NCBI GenBank assembly: GCA_035496255.1
Contig: DATJEU010000096.1
Coordinates: 60,662 to 124,661, forward strand
DNA length: 64,000 bases
Direction of reading: 5' to 3'
Source: Gp6-AA40 sp035496255
GTDB taxonomy: Bacteria; Acidobacteriota; Vicinamibacteria; Vicinamibacterales; UBA2999
The notes beneath the pieces are model-generated. The model ran no database searches. It was not told where the DNA came from and was given only the letters and a program-made list of their open reading frames with translations. Within the stretch, counting starts at the first letter, position 1. Every line of letters starts with the position of its first letter. The position numbers and the translations under genes are program-made. This document shows, one piece after another, positions 36,489 to 44,821 of this stretch.

Positions 36489-37420
36489 GCCGCTATCACC
36501 GCCGGCAGATCATCCGGCGATCCGAAATGAGTGACCCGTGCGTCCTTGTGGATTTTCTTGACGAGACCGCTGAGCACCGTCCCCGGGCCCACCTCAACAT
36601 ACGTGGTGACGCCTTCCGACGCAAGCCGCTGCACGACCTCCTCCCACCGTACCGGCGCCGACACCTGCTGCACCAGCGCGTCGATCGCGGACCACGCCTC
36701 GCGCTTTGGCTTCGCGTCGACGTTGGCGACGATCGGCACGCGCGGCGTCGCCGCCTGCAGCTCGCGCAGCTCCGGTTCGAGCCGCGCCTCGGCCGGCTTC
36801 ATCAGCGCGCAGTGAAACGGCGCGCTCACCGGCAACGGCACGGCGCGCTTCGCGCCAAGCGCTTTCACCCGATCCGACGCACGGGCCACGGCCGCCGCGT
36901 GGCCGGCAATCACGATCTGTCCGGGGCTGTTGATGTTCGCCGGGCTGACGACCTGACCGTCCGCAACCTCGTCGCACGCGCGCTGCACGGTCGCGAGATC
37001 CGATCCGAGGATCGCCGCCATCGCCCCCTCGCCGACCGGCACAGCTTCCTGCATGTAGCGGCCACGCCGCTGGACGATGGCCACCGCGTGGCCGAAGTCG
37101 AACGTCCCGGCAGCGACGTTGGCCGAATACTCGCCGAGGCTGTGGCCAGCGACGAACGACGGTTCGAGTCCCTCGTCCGCCAGCACGCGGTACGCCGCCA
37201 CGCTCGCGGCGAGAATCGCCGGCTGCGTAATCTCTGTCAGCGTGAGCTGATCCTCCGGGCCATCGAACACGATCCGGCTGAGCGCGCGTCCCACCGCCGC
37301 GGCATCGAATGCGGCATCGGCTGCCGCAAACGTCTCGCGTGCGGCGGGAAAGGCGTCGGCGAGCGCCTTGCCCATGCCGACTTGCTGCGATCCTTGACCA
37401 GGGAAGAGGAATGCGATCAT
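36476..37420 (-). CDS. fabD: Malonyl-CoA:ACP transacylase
   Basis: 314 residues. 'FLFPGQGSQQVGMGKALAD', nucleophile elbow GHSLGEY, 'GAMAAILG', catalytic His in 'VSAPFHCALMKPA', and 'YVEVGPGTVLSGLVKKI'. Loads malonate on ACP. ATG 37420 overlaps the plsX stop (TGATG), so the preceding TTG codon was not used. Confidence 0.95.
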   Translation of the reverse strand: MIAFLFPGQGSQQVGMGKALADAFPAARETFAAADAAFDAAAVGRALSRIVFDGPEDQLTLTEITQPAILAASVAAYRVLADEGLEPSFVAGHSLGEYSANVAAGTFDFGHAVAIVQRRGRYMQEAVPVGEGAMAAILGSDLATVQRACDEVADGQVVSPANINSPGQIVIAGHAAAVARASDRVKALGAKRAVPLPVSAPFHCALMKPAEARLEPELRELQAATPRVPIVANVDAKPKREAWSAIDALVQQVSAPVRWEEVVQRLASEGVTTYVEVGPGTVLSGLVKKIHKDARVTHFGSPDDLPAVIAACST

Positions 37421-38430
37421 CAATTCGTCAGTTCCGTCGCGCGGGCGACCTCGTGCTCGACGCGCGAGACGAATTCGTTGGCGGCAAACCGGTAGGCCAT
37501 CGCAATCGCATTGCGCACGGCTTTCACCGACGAGCGTCCATGCCCGACGATCGCCAGGCCGGCCACGCCGAGCAGCGGCGCACCACCGAACTCCGAATAG
37601 TCCACCCGGCGCCTGAAGCGACGGAACGCGCGGCGCGAGAGCAGATAGCCCACCTGGCTCGAGAACGTGCCCTGCAGTTCGTCACCGAGCAGCGCTTCCA
37701 CCGCGTCCACCAGGCCTTCACTCGTCTTCAACACGACGTTGCCGGTAAAGCCGTCGCAGACGATCACGTCGGCGGACCCGCTGTAGATCTCGCGGCCTTC
37801 GACGTTGCCGATGAAATTGAGCGGCGACGCTTTCAGCAGCCGGTGCGCCTCGCGCGTCAGCTCGTTGCCCTTCGTCTCTTCCTCGCCGATTGACAGCAGG
37901 CCGATGCGCGGGTGCTGGCAATTCAACGCCAGCCTCGCGTAGACGCTGCCCATGACCGCGAACTGCAACAGATGTTGCGGGCGGCACTCGACGCTGGCGC
38001 CGGCATCGAGCAGGACGGCCGGCCGTTGGCGGGTGGGAATCGTGGTCGCAAGCGCGGGACGGTCGACACCGGGAATCAGCCCGAAGGCGCTATAGGCGGC
38101 CACCACCGTCGCACCCGTATGCCCTGCGCTGAACAACGCCGCCGCCTGACCACCGGCCACGAGTTCGGCGGCGATGCGAATGGAGGCTTTGGGTTTGCGC
38201 CGCAAGGCGGCGGCCGGCGGTTCCGCCATGCCGACGACATCGGGGCTGTCGACGATCGTCACCCGCAACGACGCAGCGTCGGGATGCGGTGTGAGCGCGT
38301 CGCGCAGCGCCGCCGACTGCCCGACCAGCGCGACTTCGACGTCGAGGTGCCGCGCCGCGGCCAGCGCCCCGTCGACGATCGCCGCCGGCGCATGGTCGCC
38401 GCCCATCGCGTCGACTGCGATCCTGATCAT
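37420..38430 (-). CDS. plsX: Phosphate acyltransferase PlsX
   Basis: 336 residues from ATG 38430 with AGGA just upstream. 'IRIAVDAMGGDHAP' and 'GATVVAAYSAFGLIPGVDRPALA', 'LLDAGASVECRPQHLLQFAVMG', 'IGLLSIGEEETKGNEL' and 'VVCDGFTGNVVLKTSEG' type segments identify PlsX (isocitrate-dehydrogenase-like fold). Makes acyl-phosphate from acyl-ACP for phospholipid synthesis. Linked with rpmF upstream as in most bacteria. Confidence 0.95.
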   Translation of the reverse strand: MIRIAVDAMGGDHAPAAIVDGALAAARHLDVEVALVGQSAALRDALTPHPDAASLRVTIVDSPDVVGMAEPPAAALRRKPKASIRIAAELVAGGQAAALFSAGHTGATVVAAYSAFGLIPGVDRPALATTIPTRQRPAVLLDAGASVECRPQHLLQFAVMGSVYARLALNCQHPRIGLLSIGEEETKGNELTREAHRLLKASPLNFIGNVEGREIYSGSADVIVCDGFTGNVVLKTSEGLVDAVEALLGDELQGTFSSQVGYLLSRRAFRRFRRRVDYSEFGGAPLLGVAGLAIVGHGRSSVKAVRNAIAMAYRFAANEFVSRVEHEVARATELTN

Positions 38431-38455
38431 TCCTGATTCGGGATTCGGGACTGTG

Positions 38456-38638
38456 TTATTCCTCGTCGACCGGCCGGACCTGGCGCGACTTGTAGAAGCC
38501 GCAGTGCGGGCACACGCGGTGCGGCGCCTTCGGCTCGTGGCACTGCGGGCAGAGCCCGGTTGCCGGTGACGTGAGCGCATCGTGCGTGCGGCGCTTCGCG
38601 GTGCGGGTCTTCGAATGTCTACGCTTGGGATTCGGCAT
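38456..38638 (-). CDS. rpmF: 50S ribosomal protein L32
   Basis: 60 residues from ATG 38638 ('MPNPKRRHSKTRTAKRRTHD'). Zinc-finger form: CPQC at the start of the second half and CPHCG later, giving four Cys, so this is the zinc-containing L32 type. A longer in-frame start would translate part of an adjacent palindromic repeat. The yceD-rpmF-plsX order is widely conserved. Confidence 0.96.
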   Translation of the reverse strand: MPNPKRRHSKTRTAKRRTHDALTSPATGLCPQCHEPKAPHRVCPHCGFYKSRQVRPVDEE

Positions 38639-38644
38639 CGTCTT

Positions 38645-38697
38645 TTCTCGCCCGGCTGAAGCCGGGCCCTGCAACGCCCGGTCGACGCCGGGCCCTA
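38645..38697. repeat. REP-like palindrome pair between rpmF and yceD
   Basis: GCCCGGCTGAAGCCGGGC and then GCCCGGTCGACGCCGGGC, each followed by CCT. Related to the unit at 45684-45706. Confidence 0.7.
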
Positions 38698-38704
38698 CTT
38701 GCTT

Positions 38705-39226
38705 CTACGACTCGCGTTTCAGTTGTTTCAGCGGCGCCAGCCGCGGGTCTTCCCACACAGGACCGCAATCGCACGTCCCGTTATTCAGGTTCAGTCCGCA
38801 TTGCGCGCACAGGCCCTCGCAGTCCTCGCGGCACAACGGCTTCATCGGCAGCGCGAGATAGAACTGTTCGCGCAGCAGCTCGTTCAGGTCGATCTGATCG
38901 TCCCGGTAATAGCTGGTCTCGAGATCGTCGTCTTCGACCTGGCTCTCTTCTTCCTGGGACATTTCCGACGCAGGGTGGTACCGAAGGTCGAACCCCGCGT
39001 CCACCGGCATCTGGAACGACTCGAGACACCGGCTGCACGGCAGCTCCAGCGTCGTCTGCACCGACCCGATCAACCGGAAACGTTCCTTGTCCTTGTGGAT
39101 CTCGAATGCCAGCTGCACCGGCGCCGCGATCCGGTAGGCATCCCCTTCTTGCGCCACTTCCTCGGGCTGAAACGCGCGCGCGAAAGAGCTGAGTGGCTGG
39201 CGATACCGGGTCAGGTCCAGTTGCAT
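38705..39226 (-). CDS. yceD: YceD (DUF177) family protein
   Basis: 173 residues from ATG 39226; a GTG three codons earlier is possible. 'LELPCSRCLESFQMPVD' and the C-terminal 'CREDCEGLCAQCGLNLNNGTCDC' place it in DUF177, which in plants and bacteria is linked to 23S rRNA accumulation. Cysteine-rich C-terminus may bind zinc. It heads the yceD-rpmF-plsX-fab unit and has an extended -10 promoter about 50 bp upstream. Confidence 0.9.
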   Translation of the reverse strand: MQLDLTRYRQPLSSFARAFQPEEVAQEGDAYRIAAPVQLAFEIHKDKERFRLIGSVQTTLELPCSRCLESFQMPVDAGFDLRYHPASEMSQEEESQVEDDDLETSYYRDDQIDLNELLREQFYLALPMKPLCREDCEGLCAQCGLNLNNGTCDCGPVWEDPRLAPLKQLKRES

Positions 39227-39278
39227 GACGAACACTCGGCACCCTTGCGCGAAAGTCGCGCGAAGGTACAGACCGACA

Positions 39279-39287
39279 ATTATAGCA
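39279..39287 (-). promoter_or_regulatory. Extended -10 promoter (TGCTATAAT) for yceD-rpmF-plsX-fab unit
   Basis: Minus strand TGC-TATAAT, a full extended -10 element, about 52 bp before the yceD start; no good -35, as usual for extended -10 promoters. It separates the fatty-acid genes from dgt. Confidence 0.55.
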
Positions 39288-39322
39288 ATTCAAGCGGATT
39301 CCGGCCCGTGAATGGGGGAGGA

Positions 39323-40381
39323 CTAGAGCTGATTCCAGGCCATGGGACCGACCCACGGCTTGGGAATGAACAATCGCTCGTACAGGGTGACGGCGAACCG
39401 GTCGGTCATCCCGGCGAGAAAATCGCGGGCCGCCACGTCCAGGCCTTCCGCGTCGATAATCCGGCGGTCGAGGAATTCCTCCGGCCGCTGCCGCACCTTC
39501 TCCCACAGCCCGCCGAGAATGCCGGACGCCTTGCTGAACTCCGCCGTCGCCACGTCGTTCTCGTAGACCGCCTCGAACAGGAATGCCCGCATCGTCAACG
39601 TCGCCTCGAGCACCGCGTCGCTCATGCGGATTTCCGCGAGCGCGGCCGCCTGCGTTTCTGTCACGACGTCCTTCACCATCCGCGCAATGCGCGCGGACGA
39701 CGTGCCACCGAGCGCCTGCACGGCGGGTTGCGGCAAATCGCTGTCCTGCAGGACCCCTGCGCGCACGGCGTCGTCGAAGTCGTGATTGACGTAGGCGATC
39801 AGGTCGGCGACGCGCATCACCTGCCCCTCGAGGGTCGCCGCGCGCTTCTCCGGAGGCAGGCCCACCGGCGAGCCGTTCTTCCCTTTCGAGTGCCGGCCGA
39901 TGCCGTCGCGCACCTCCCATGTCAGGTTGAGGCCGCGGCCGTCGTTTTCGAGCACGTCGATGATCCGCAGGCTCTGCTCGTAGTGCCGGAAGCCGCCAGG
40001 CACGAGGTCGTCGAGGACTCGCTCACCGGCGTGGCCGAACGGCGTGTGGCCGACGTCGTGACCCAGCGCGATCGATTCGGTGAGCTCCTCGTGCAGGCGC
40101 AGGACCTTGGCGATCGTGCGCGCAATCTGCGAGACCTCGAGCGTGTGCGTCAGCCGGGTCCGGTAGTGGTCGCCAGCGGGCGCGAAGAACACCTGCGTCT
40201 TGTGCTTCAACCGCCGGAATGCCTTGCTATGGACGATGCGATCGCGATCGCGCTGAAACGCGGGGCGTACGTCGTCTTCCTTCTCGGCACGCAGGCGGCC
40301 GCGCGACCGGGCACTCTTGGCGGCCTGCGGGGCAAGGATCTCGAACTCGCGCTGTTCCAGCGACTCACGCAGGCTGGACAA
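39323..40381 (-). CDS. dgt: Deoxyguanosinetriphosphate triphosphohydrolase-like protein (HD domain)
   Basis: 352 residues from TTG 40381, which has GGAGGAG upstream and overlaps the deoB stop by 17 bp. HD metal site: 'HYRTRLTHTLEVSQIART', 'ALGHDVGHTPFGHAGER', and Asp in 'ADLIAYVNHDFDDA'. The N-terminal 'RDRDRIVHSKAFRRLKHKTQVF' is typical of type 2 dGTPases. Removes triphosphate from dNTPs, tuning dNTP pools. Pairing with deoB fits nucleoside metabolism. Confidence 0.92.
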   Translation of the reverse strand: MSSLRESLEQREFEILAPQAAKSARSRGRLRAEKEDDVRPAFQRDRDRIVHSKAFRRLKHKTQVFFAPAGDHYRTRLTHTLEVSQIARTIAKVLRLHEELTESIALGHDVGHTPFGHAGERVLDDLVPGGFRHYEQSLRIIDVLENDGRGLNLTWEVRDGIGRHSKGKNGSPVGLPPEKRAATLEGQVMRVADLIAYVNHDFDDAVRAGVLQDSDLPQPAVQALGGTSSARIARMVKDVVTETQAAALAEIRMSDAVLEATLTMRAFLFEAVYENDVATAEFSKASGILGGLWEKVRQRPEEFLDRRIIDAEGLDVAARDFLAGMTDRFAVTLYERLFIPKPWVGPMAWNQL

Positions 40382-41570
40382 CGATCTCCTCCAGGAAACT
40401 GGTGCCGTGGACCAGCGGTGGCACGGCGAAATTCGCCGCGAGCGTCTGGCCAAGGTCCGCGAAGGTGGTGCGCGTGCCGATGTCGACACCCCGGACAACC
40501 CGCGCCCCGGCGATCAGAATCGGCACGTACTCGCGTGCGTGATCGGTGCTCGGCGTCGTCGGATCGTTGCCGTGGTCGGCGGTGACGATGAGCAGGTCGT
40601 CCGGCTCGAGCGCGTCGAGCATCGGGCCGAGCCGCTCGTCGAAGCGTTCGAGATTCGCCGCATAGCCCGCCGCATCGTTGCGATGACCGTACAGCGTGTC
40701 GAAGTCCACCAGGTTCGCGAAGATCAGCCCCTGCTGCTCCTCGCGCATCGCTTCGACGATGCGGTCGACGCCGTCCGTATCGCTCGTGGTCGGAATGGCG
40801 CGCGCGATGCCGCGGCCGGCAAACAGATCTTTCACCTTCCCGATTGCGAGTACCGGGATGCCGTGCGCCGCCAGGCGGTCGAGCAGCGTGTCGCCGGTCG
40901 GGTTCAACGCATAGTCGTGCCGGTTCGCGGTCCGCGTGAACGAACCCGGCCTGCCGACAAAAGGACGCGCGATGACGCGACCGACGTTCATGCCGAGACC
41001 GGCCAGCTCGAATGCGATCTCGCAGATGCGGTACAGCTCCGGCACTGGAATGACGTCCTCGTGCGCGGCGACCTGAAACACGCTGTCGGCGGACGTATAG
41101 ACGATCGGCTTTCCCGTGGCGATGTGTTCGGGGCCCAGCCGATCGATGATCTCGGTGCCCGAGGCAACGACGTTGCCGAGGGTACCGCGACCGATCCGCT
41201 GCTCGAACACGGCGATCAGGTCGGCGGGAAAGCCGTGCGGAAACGTCGGGAACGCACGCTCGAGGATGATCCCCATCATCTCCCAGTGGCCGGTGACCGA
41301 GTCCTTCCCTTTCGAGGCCTCGGCCATCCGGCCGTAGGCGCCGCGCGGAGCGCCGAAACCACTGCGTTGACCCCAGCCCGCAGCGTCCGGCGGGCGGGAT
41401 TCGCGAAGCGGTCCCGTCGAATCGAGGTGTGCCACGCGATCCAGTCCGAGCGAGCGGAGATTCGGGACGCGCAGCGGGACCGACCGTGCGATGTTGCCCA
41501 GCGTGTCGCTGCCCTCGTCGCCGTACGCCGCGGCGTCCGGCAGCTCACCGCAGCCGACGCTGTCGAGCAC
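40365..41570 (-). CDS. deoB: Phosphopentomutase
   Basis: At least 401 residues. Alkaline-phosphatase-fold metal sites: 'LDSVGCGELPDA', 'KDSVTGHWEMMG', 'NLVDFDTLYGHRNDA', 'TADHGNDPTTPSTDHARE'. Interconverts (deoxy)ribose 1- and 5-phosphates. GTG 41570 is the first usual start, but the codons just upstream (PRVFLI) continue the family N-terminus and no ATG, GTG or TTG lies between them and the hfq stop, so the real start may be a rare codon. dgt overlaps its end. Confidence 0.9.
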   Translation of the reverse strand: MLDSVGCGELPDAAAYGDEGSDTLGNIARSVPLRVPNLRSLGLDRVAHLDSTGPLRESRPPDAAGWGQRSGFGAPRGAYGRMAEASKGKDSVTGHWEMMGIILERAFPTFPHGFPADLIAVFEQRIGRGTLGNVVASGTEIIDRLGPEHIATGKPIVYTSADSVFQVAAHEDVIPVPELYRICEIAFELAGLGMNVGRVIARPFVGRPGSFTRTANRHDYALNPTGDTLLDRLAAHGIPVLAIGKVKDLFAGRGIARAIPTTSDTDGVDRIVEAMREEQQGLIFANLVDFDTLYGHRNDAAGYAANLERFDERLGPMLDALEPDDLLIVTADHGNDPTTPSTDHAREYVPILIAGARVVRGVDIGTRTTFADLGQTLAANFAVPPLVHGTSFLEEIVVQPA

Positions 41571-41620
41571 GATCAGAAAAACGCGTGGAAAGGGTCCGGG
41601 GATCAGGGCGATGGGCCGCC

Positions 41621-41932
41621 TTAGCCGTTCTGGGTGGAGAAATAGTTGGCGACGGATCGTCCGGTCTCGATGGTCGAGATCGCGTGCTTGAAGATCAGAT
41701 GATCGGTGCCATCCACCTCGACGATCACCGCGAACTTGTCGAAGTTCTTGATGCGCGCCTCGAAGTGGCGGCCATCCATGAGACAGATGGTCACAGCGAG
41801 ACGATCGCGCCGTGCATAGTTCAGGAACACGTCCTGGATGTTCGGTAACGCCGCCGATGGCGCGGTGCGGGTCTCGGTGGTGCGCGTTGCCGTTGTCCGG
41901 TTCTCTGAGGTCCTGGGTTCGGAAAGGGCCAT
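41621..41932 (-). CDS. hfq: RNA chaperone Hfq with N-terminal extension
   Basis: 103 residues. The Sm fold is clear from residue 31: 'NIQDVFLNYARRDRLAVTIC', 'MDGRHFEARIKNFDKFAV', and the Sm2 motif FKHAIST (YKHAIS in most Hfq). Preceding it are about 30 extra Thr/Arg/Ser-rich residues (PRTSENRTTATRTTETRT), absent from typical Hfq. The ATG overlaps the miaA stop (TGATG); the miaA-hfq order is the same as in proteobacteria. It would bind sRNA/mRNA as a hexamer. Confidence 0.9.
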   Translation of the reverse strand: MALSEPRTSENRTTATRTTETRTAPSAALPNIQDVFLNYARRDRLAVTICLMDGRHFEARIKNFDKFAVIVEVDGTDHLIFKHAISTIETGRSVANYFSTQNG

Positions 41933-42870
41933 CAGCTGGCGACTCCTAATTGGCTCAGCGTCTGCTCGACGCGGGCCTGCGTCTGTGCGCGTTCACCGGG
42001 GCCGTCAAACCAGATTAGGTTAGGCTCTTTGCGAAACCAGATCAACTGGCGCCGCGCGTAGCGCCGGTTCTCCTGGACGATCAGCGCTCGCGTCGCCGCC
42101 TCGTCGCGGACGCCGCGGAGCATCTCCATGACCTGCCGGTAGACGAGACCACCGAACGGCCGGGCGCCCGCGGGGACCCCGCTCGCGAGCAGCCGTTTCA
42201 CTTCATCGACAATACCGCGGGCGAACTGCTGATCGACGCGCCGCGCCACCCGCTCCGCTGTCAGTTCGGGCGGCAGCTTCAGGGCCACGGCGATCACCTG
42301 GCAGTCCGCAATCAGCGAACGGGTCGCGCTGAAATGGTCCGTCAACGCACGACCGGTGGCGTGATAGACCTCGAGCGCACGCACCAGACGCTTCTGATCC
42401 CTGGCCATGATGCGCGCCGCGGAGTCCGGATCGACACGCTGCAGCAGGCGATGCAGCCGCTCCGGCCCCTTCTTCGCCGCAATGCGATCCAGGCGTGCCC
42501 GCAACTCCTCATCCGCGGCCGGCCCCGGAAAGAGGCCTCGCACGAGCGCGCGGTAGTAGAACCCGGTGCCGCCCACCAGAATCGGCAGCCTGCCGCGCGC
42601 GTGGACGTCGCGGATGACGCGCTCCGCATCGGTGGCGAACTGTGCAGCGGTGTAAACCTGGCTGGGATCCGCGATGTCAATCAGATGGTGCGGAATGCCC
42701 CGGCGCTCCTCCATCGACAACTTGTCGGTGCCGATATCGAACCCGCGGTAGACCTGCGTGGAATCGCAGTTGATGATCTCGCCGTGGTGCCGCTCGGCGA
42801 GCGCGAGTCCGAGCGCACTTTTGCCAGACGCAGTGGGACCGAGCACGGCGAGGACGATCGGACGACTCAC
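41932..42870 (-). CDS. miaA: tRNA dimethylallyltransferase
   Basis: 312 residues. P-loop GPTASGKS in 'VLAVLGPTASGKSALGLALA', 'IINCDSTQVYRGFDIGTDK', 'GIPHHLIDI', 'LVGGTGFYYRAL', 'DQKRLVRALEV' and 'ARRQLIWFRKEPNLIWFD'. Adds dimethylallyl to A37 of tRNAs reading UNN codons. Followed directly by hfq. Confidence 0.96.
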   Translation of the reverse strand: MSRPIVLAVLGPTASGKSALGLALAERHHGEIINCDSTQVYRGFDIGTDKLSMEERRGIPHHLIDIADPSQVYTAAQFATDAERVIRDVHARGRLPILVGGTGFYYRALVRGLFPGPAADEELRARLDRIAAKKGPERLHRLLQRVDPDSAARIMARDQKRLVRALEVYHATGRALTDHFSATRSLIADCQVIAVALKLPPELTAERVARRVDQQFARGIVDEVKRLLASGVPAGARPFGGLVYRQVMEMLRGVRDEAATRALIVQENRRYARRQLIWFRKEPNLIWFDGPGERAQTQARVEQTLSQLGVAS

Positions 42871-42894
42871 GCCACAGTTTTCTCACGCCAAAAC

Positions 42895-43042
42895 GTCAAA
42901 ACGCAAAACTCAGGATGTTCGGCGCGTTCACGCCAGAGTTGGTCTCACGCCAGGACGCCACGACGACAAGAGTTTCCGATCTGTGGCCGGTTGCCGGTCG
43001 TCCTCAGCCCGGAGCCTGCAGTCCGTAGTCCGAAGCCCGAAC
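42895..43042. repeat. Word-type repeat spacer between TonB-like gene and miaA
   Basis: Parts: CAAAACGCAAAACTC; CACGCCAGAGTTGGTCTCACGCCAGG; then CCCGGAGCCTGCAGTCCGTAGTCCGAAGCCCG, i.e. the CCGTAGTCC vocabulary also at 30020-30110 and 60970-61070. No gene. Confidence 0.5.
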
Positions 43043-43975
43043 TTACGGTTGTTCGTTGTAATAGAAGGTGACCGTGAACAGGGCCTTCTCGTCGGGATAC
43101 TCGGGCGGCAGTGGCTCGGTTGGATTCGAGCCCTGGATGGCATTCACGGCGGCGCGTGTGAACGCTTCGATCTCGGACGGACGCACCACCGCGATATCGG
43201 TGATCACACCGGTCTTGTGGATGTTGAACTGCAGGACGCAACTGCCGTGGAACGTCATCGCCGCCTGCGGCACGAACCAGTTCCGTCGCACCTGCGCCAC
43301 GAAGCGGCGGATCCACGGGCCGAACTCGACGCCCTTCGTGTCGAACTGAATATCCTGTCCCGGATCATGCGCCCCGCCCTGCGGATTGTTGAACGTCTCC
43401 TTCTGCATGTACTTCTGGACGTTCCGGACCGCGTCGCCCAGCACGCCGCCAAAGCGGGGTTTCTCCTCCGGCAATCGCGCGCCGGTCGGCGTTTCTGGCA
43501 AACGCGCGATCTGTTGATCCGGTTTCGGCTGCGCCGGCTGGGGCTCGGGTTGTGGCTGCGGCGTTTCGACCTTCGGCTGCTCGACCTTTGCCGACTCAGT
43601 ACGCTCCGCCGAATCACCGCGCGAGAACGGCAGCGGGTTCTGCGGCTTTGGCGCCTGCTCCGGCGCCTGCGCCTTGCGATCGATGTCCGACAGTTCCGCG
43701 CGCGGCGGCGGCGTCCTGGCGGGCATGTCGATCTTCGGGGCGACGAAGACGAACGTACGATTGCGCTCCTGCTCGAGCTGCTGCAGTTGCTCCTGCCGCT
43801 GCGCCTCGAGTTGCTCCGGCGACGGCTGGAACAGGGGCAACCGTGGTCCGAGGATGAATGCCGCCAGCAGGAGCACGTGGGCGACAACGGCGTAAATGAC
43901 ACCCTCACGGCGCGAAATCGCGCTGCCGACGACGAGTTCGTCCTCGTACCGCTCTTCGAGATCGAAACGAATCAA
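43043..43975 (-). CDS. TonB/TolA-like energy-transducer family protein
   Basis: 310 residues from TTG 43975. Short cytoplasmic N-terminus, one membrane helix (about 26-44, GVIYAVVAHVLLLAAFILG), then a long Gln/Glu/Pro-rich periplasmic spacer (PQPQPEPQPAQPKPDQQ) and a C-terminal TonB-like domain with 'VRRNWFVPQAAMTFHGSCVLQFNIHKTGVITDI' and 'AVNAIQGSNPTEPLPPEYP'. It probably couples the proton motive force (through ExbBD/TolQR-like proteins, not present here) to outer-membrane processes. TonB versus TolA cannot be settled. Confidence 0.78.
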   Translation of the reverse strand: MIRFDLEERYEDELVVGSAISRREGVIYAVVAHVLLLAAFILGPRLPLFQPSPEQLEAQRQEQLQQLEQERNRTFVFVAPKIDMPARTPPPRAELSDIDRKAQAPEQAPKPQNPLPFSRGDSAERTESAKVEQPKVETPQPQPEPQPAQPKPDQQIARLPETPTGARLPEEKPRFGGVLGDAVRNVQKYMQKETFNNPQGGAHDPGQDIQFDTKGVEFGPWIRRFVAQVRRNWFVPQAAMTFHGSCVLQFNIHKTGVITDIAVVRPSEIEAFTRAAVNAIQGSNPTEPLPPEYPDEKALFTVTFYYNEQP

Positions 43976-43995
43976 GGAATCCAGTACACCATGAG

Positions 43996-44715
43996 TCAGG
44001 GTTTACGGCCGACGTAGAGATAGACGATGCCCAGCGTCAGCGGGACGGCCTTGACGTCGACAAACCCCGCTTGCCGCAGGATTGCCATGAACTCCGCTGG
44101 TGGCGGAAATGTACCGACCGAGGCAGGAAGGTACGTGTACGCGCCCGTATGTCCACTGATCACCTTCCCGATCATCGGCAGCACCCTCCGAAAGTACCAG
44201 AGGTACAGCGCGTTCACGCCCGGAACACGCGGCACGCCGAACTCGAGAATTGCCAGCCTGCCGCCGGGCTTCAAGACGCGCGCCATTTCCTGACACGCGA
44301 TTTCCGGGCGTTGGACATTGCGAATCCCGAACGCGATGGTGACAGCGTCCGCATGGGAGGTCGGCACCGGCAGACGCATCGCATCGCCGCGGACCAGGCG
44401 CACCGCGCCGGCTTCTCCGGCGGCATCAACCTTTCGGAGTCCAAGCGCCAGCATCGCGCCGGCGAAGTCGACGCCGAGTACACGCGCCGCGCCGCGCGCA
44501 CCCGCACGGCGAGCCTCGAGCGCGACGTCGGCGGTGCCCGTGGCCACGTCGATCAACGTCTCACGGCCGGTCAGCCCGAGGCTGCGGATTGCCTTCGTCC
44601 GCCACCGTTTGTCGATGCCCGCACTGAGCAGATGGTTCAGCAGGTCGTAGCGCGGCGCGATCGCATCGAACATCCCGGCGATGCGATCCGGAGTCTTGTC
44701 GGGTGCGACGTTCAC
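43996..44715 (-). CDS. menG: Demethylmenaquinone methyltransferase
   Basis: 239 residues from GTG 44715. UbiE/MenG signatures: 'MFDAIAPRYDLLNHLLSAG', SAM motif 'LIDVATGTADVAL', 'AVTIAFGIRNVQRPEIA', 'MARVLKPGGRLAILEFGVP', 'GAYTYLPASVGTFPPP'. With futalosine genes around and no ubiquinone genes, it should C-methylate demethylmenaquinone, the last step to menaquinone. Confidence 0.92.
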   Translation of the reverse strand: MNVAPDKTPDRIAGMFDAIAPRYDLLNHLLSAGIDKRWRTKAIRSLGLTGRETLIDVATGTADVALEARRAGARGAARVLGVDFAGAMLALGLRKVDAAGEAGAVRLVRGDAMRLPVPTSHADAVTIAFGIRNVQRPEIACQEMARVLKPGGRLAILEFGVPRVPGVNALYLWYFRRVLPMIGKVISGHTGAYTYLPASVGTFPPPAEFMAILRQAGFVDVKAVPLTLGIVYLYVGRKP

Positions 44716-44750
44716 TGACACAACAACACGCCACGACGAACACAACGATC

Positions 44751-44802
44751 ACGACGAAGACATTTCACCGAGGTCCACATCGCGGCCGTCGTCTTCGTCG
44801 TG
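44751..44802. repeat. Inverted repeat (CACGACGAAGAC / GTCTTCGTCGTG) between mqnP and menG
   Basis: Twelve matched bases on each side of a loop of roughly 28 bases, preceded by a related CACGACGAACACAACG word. It may form an mRNA hairpin before menG. Confidence 0.4.
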
Positions 44803-44821
44803 TTCATCCCGCCAGTCTTCC

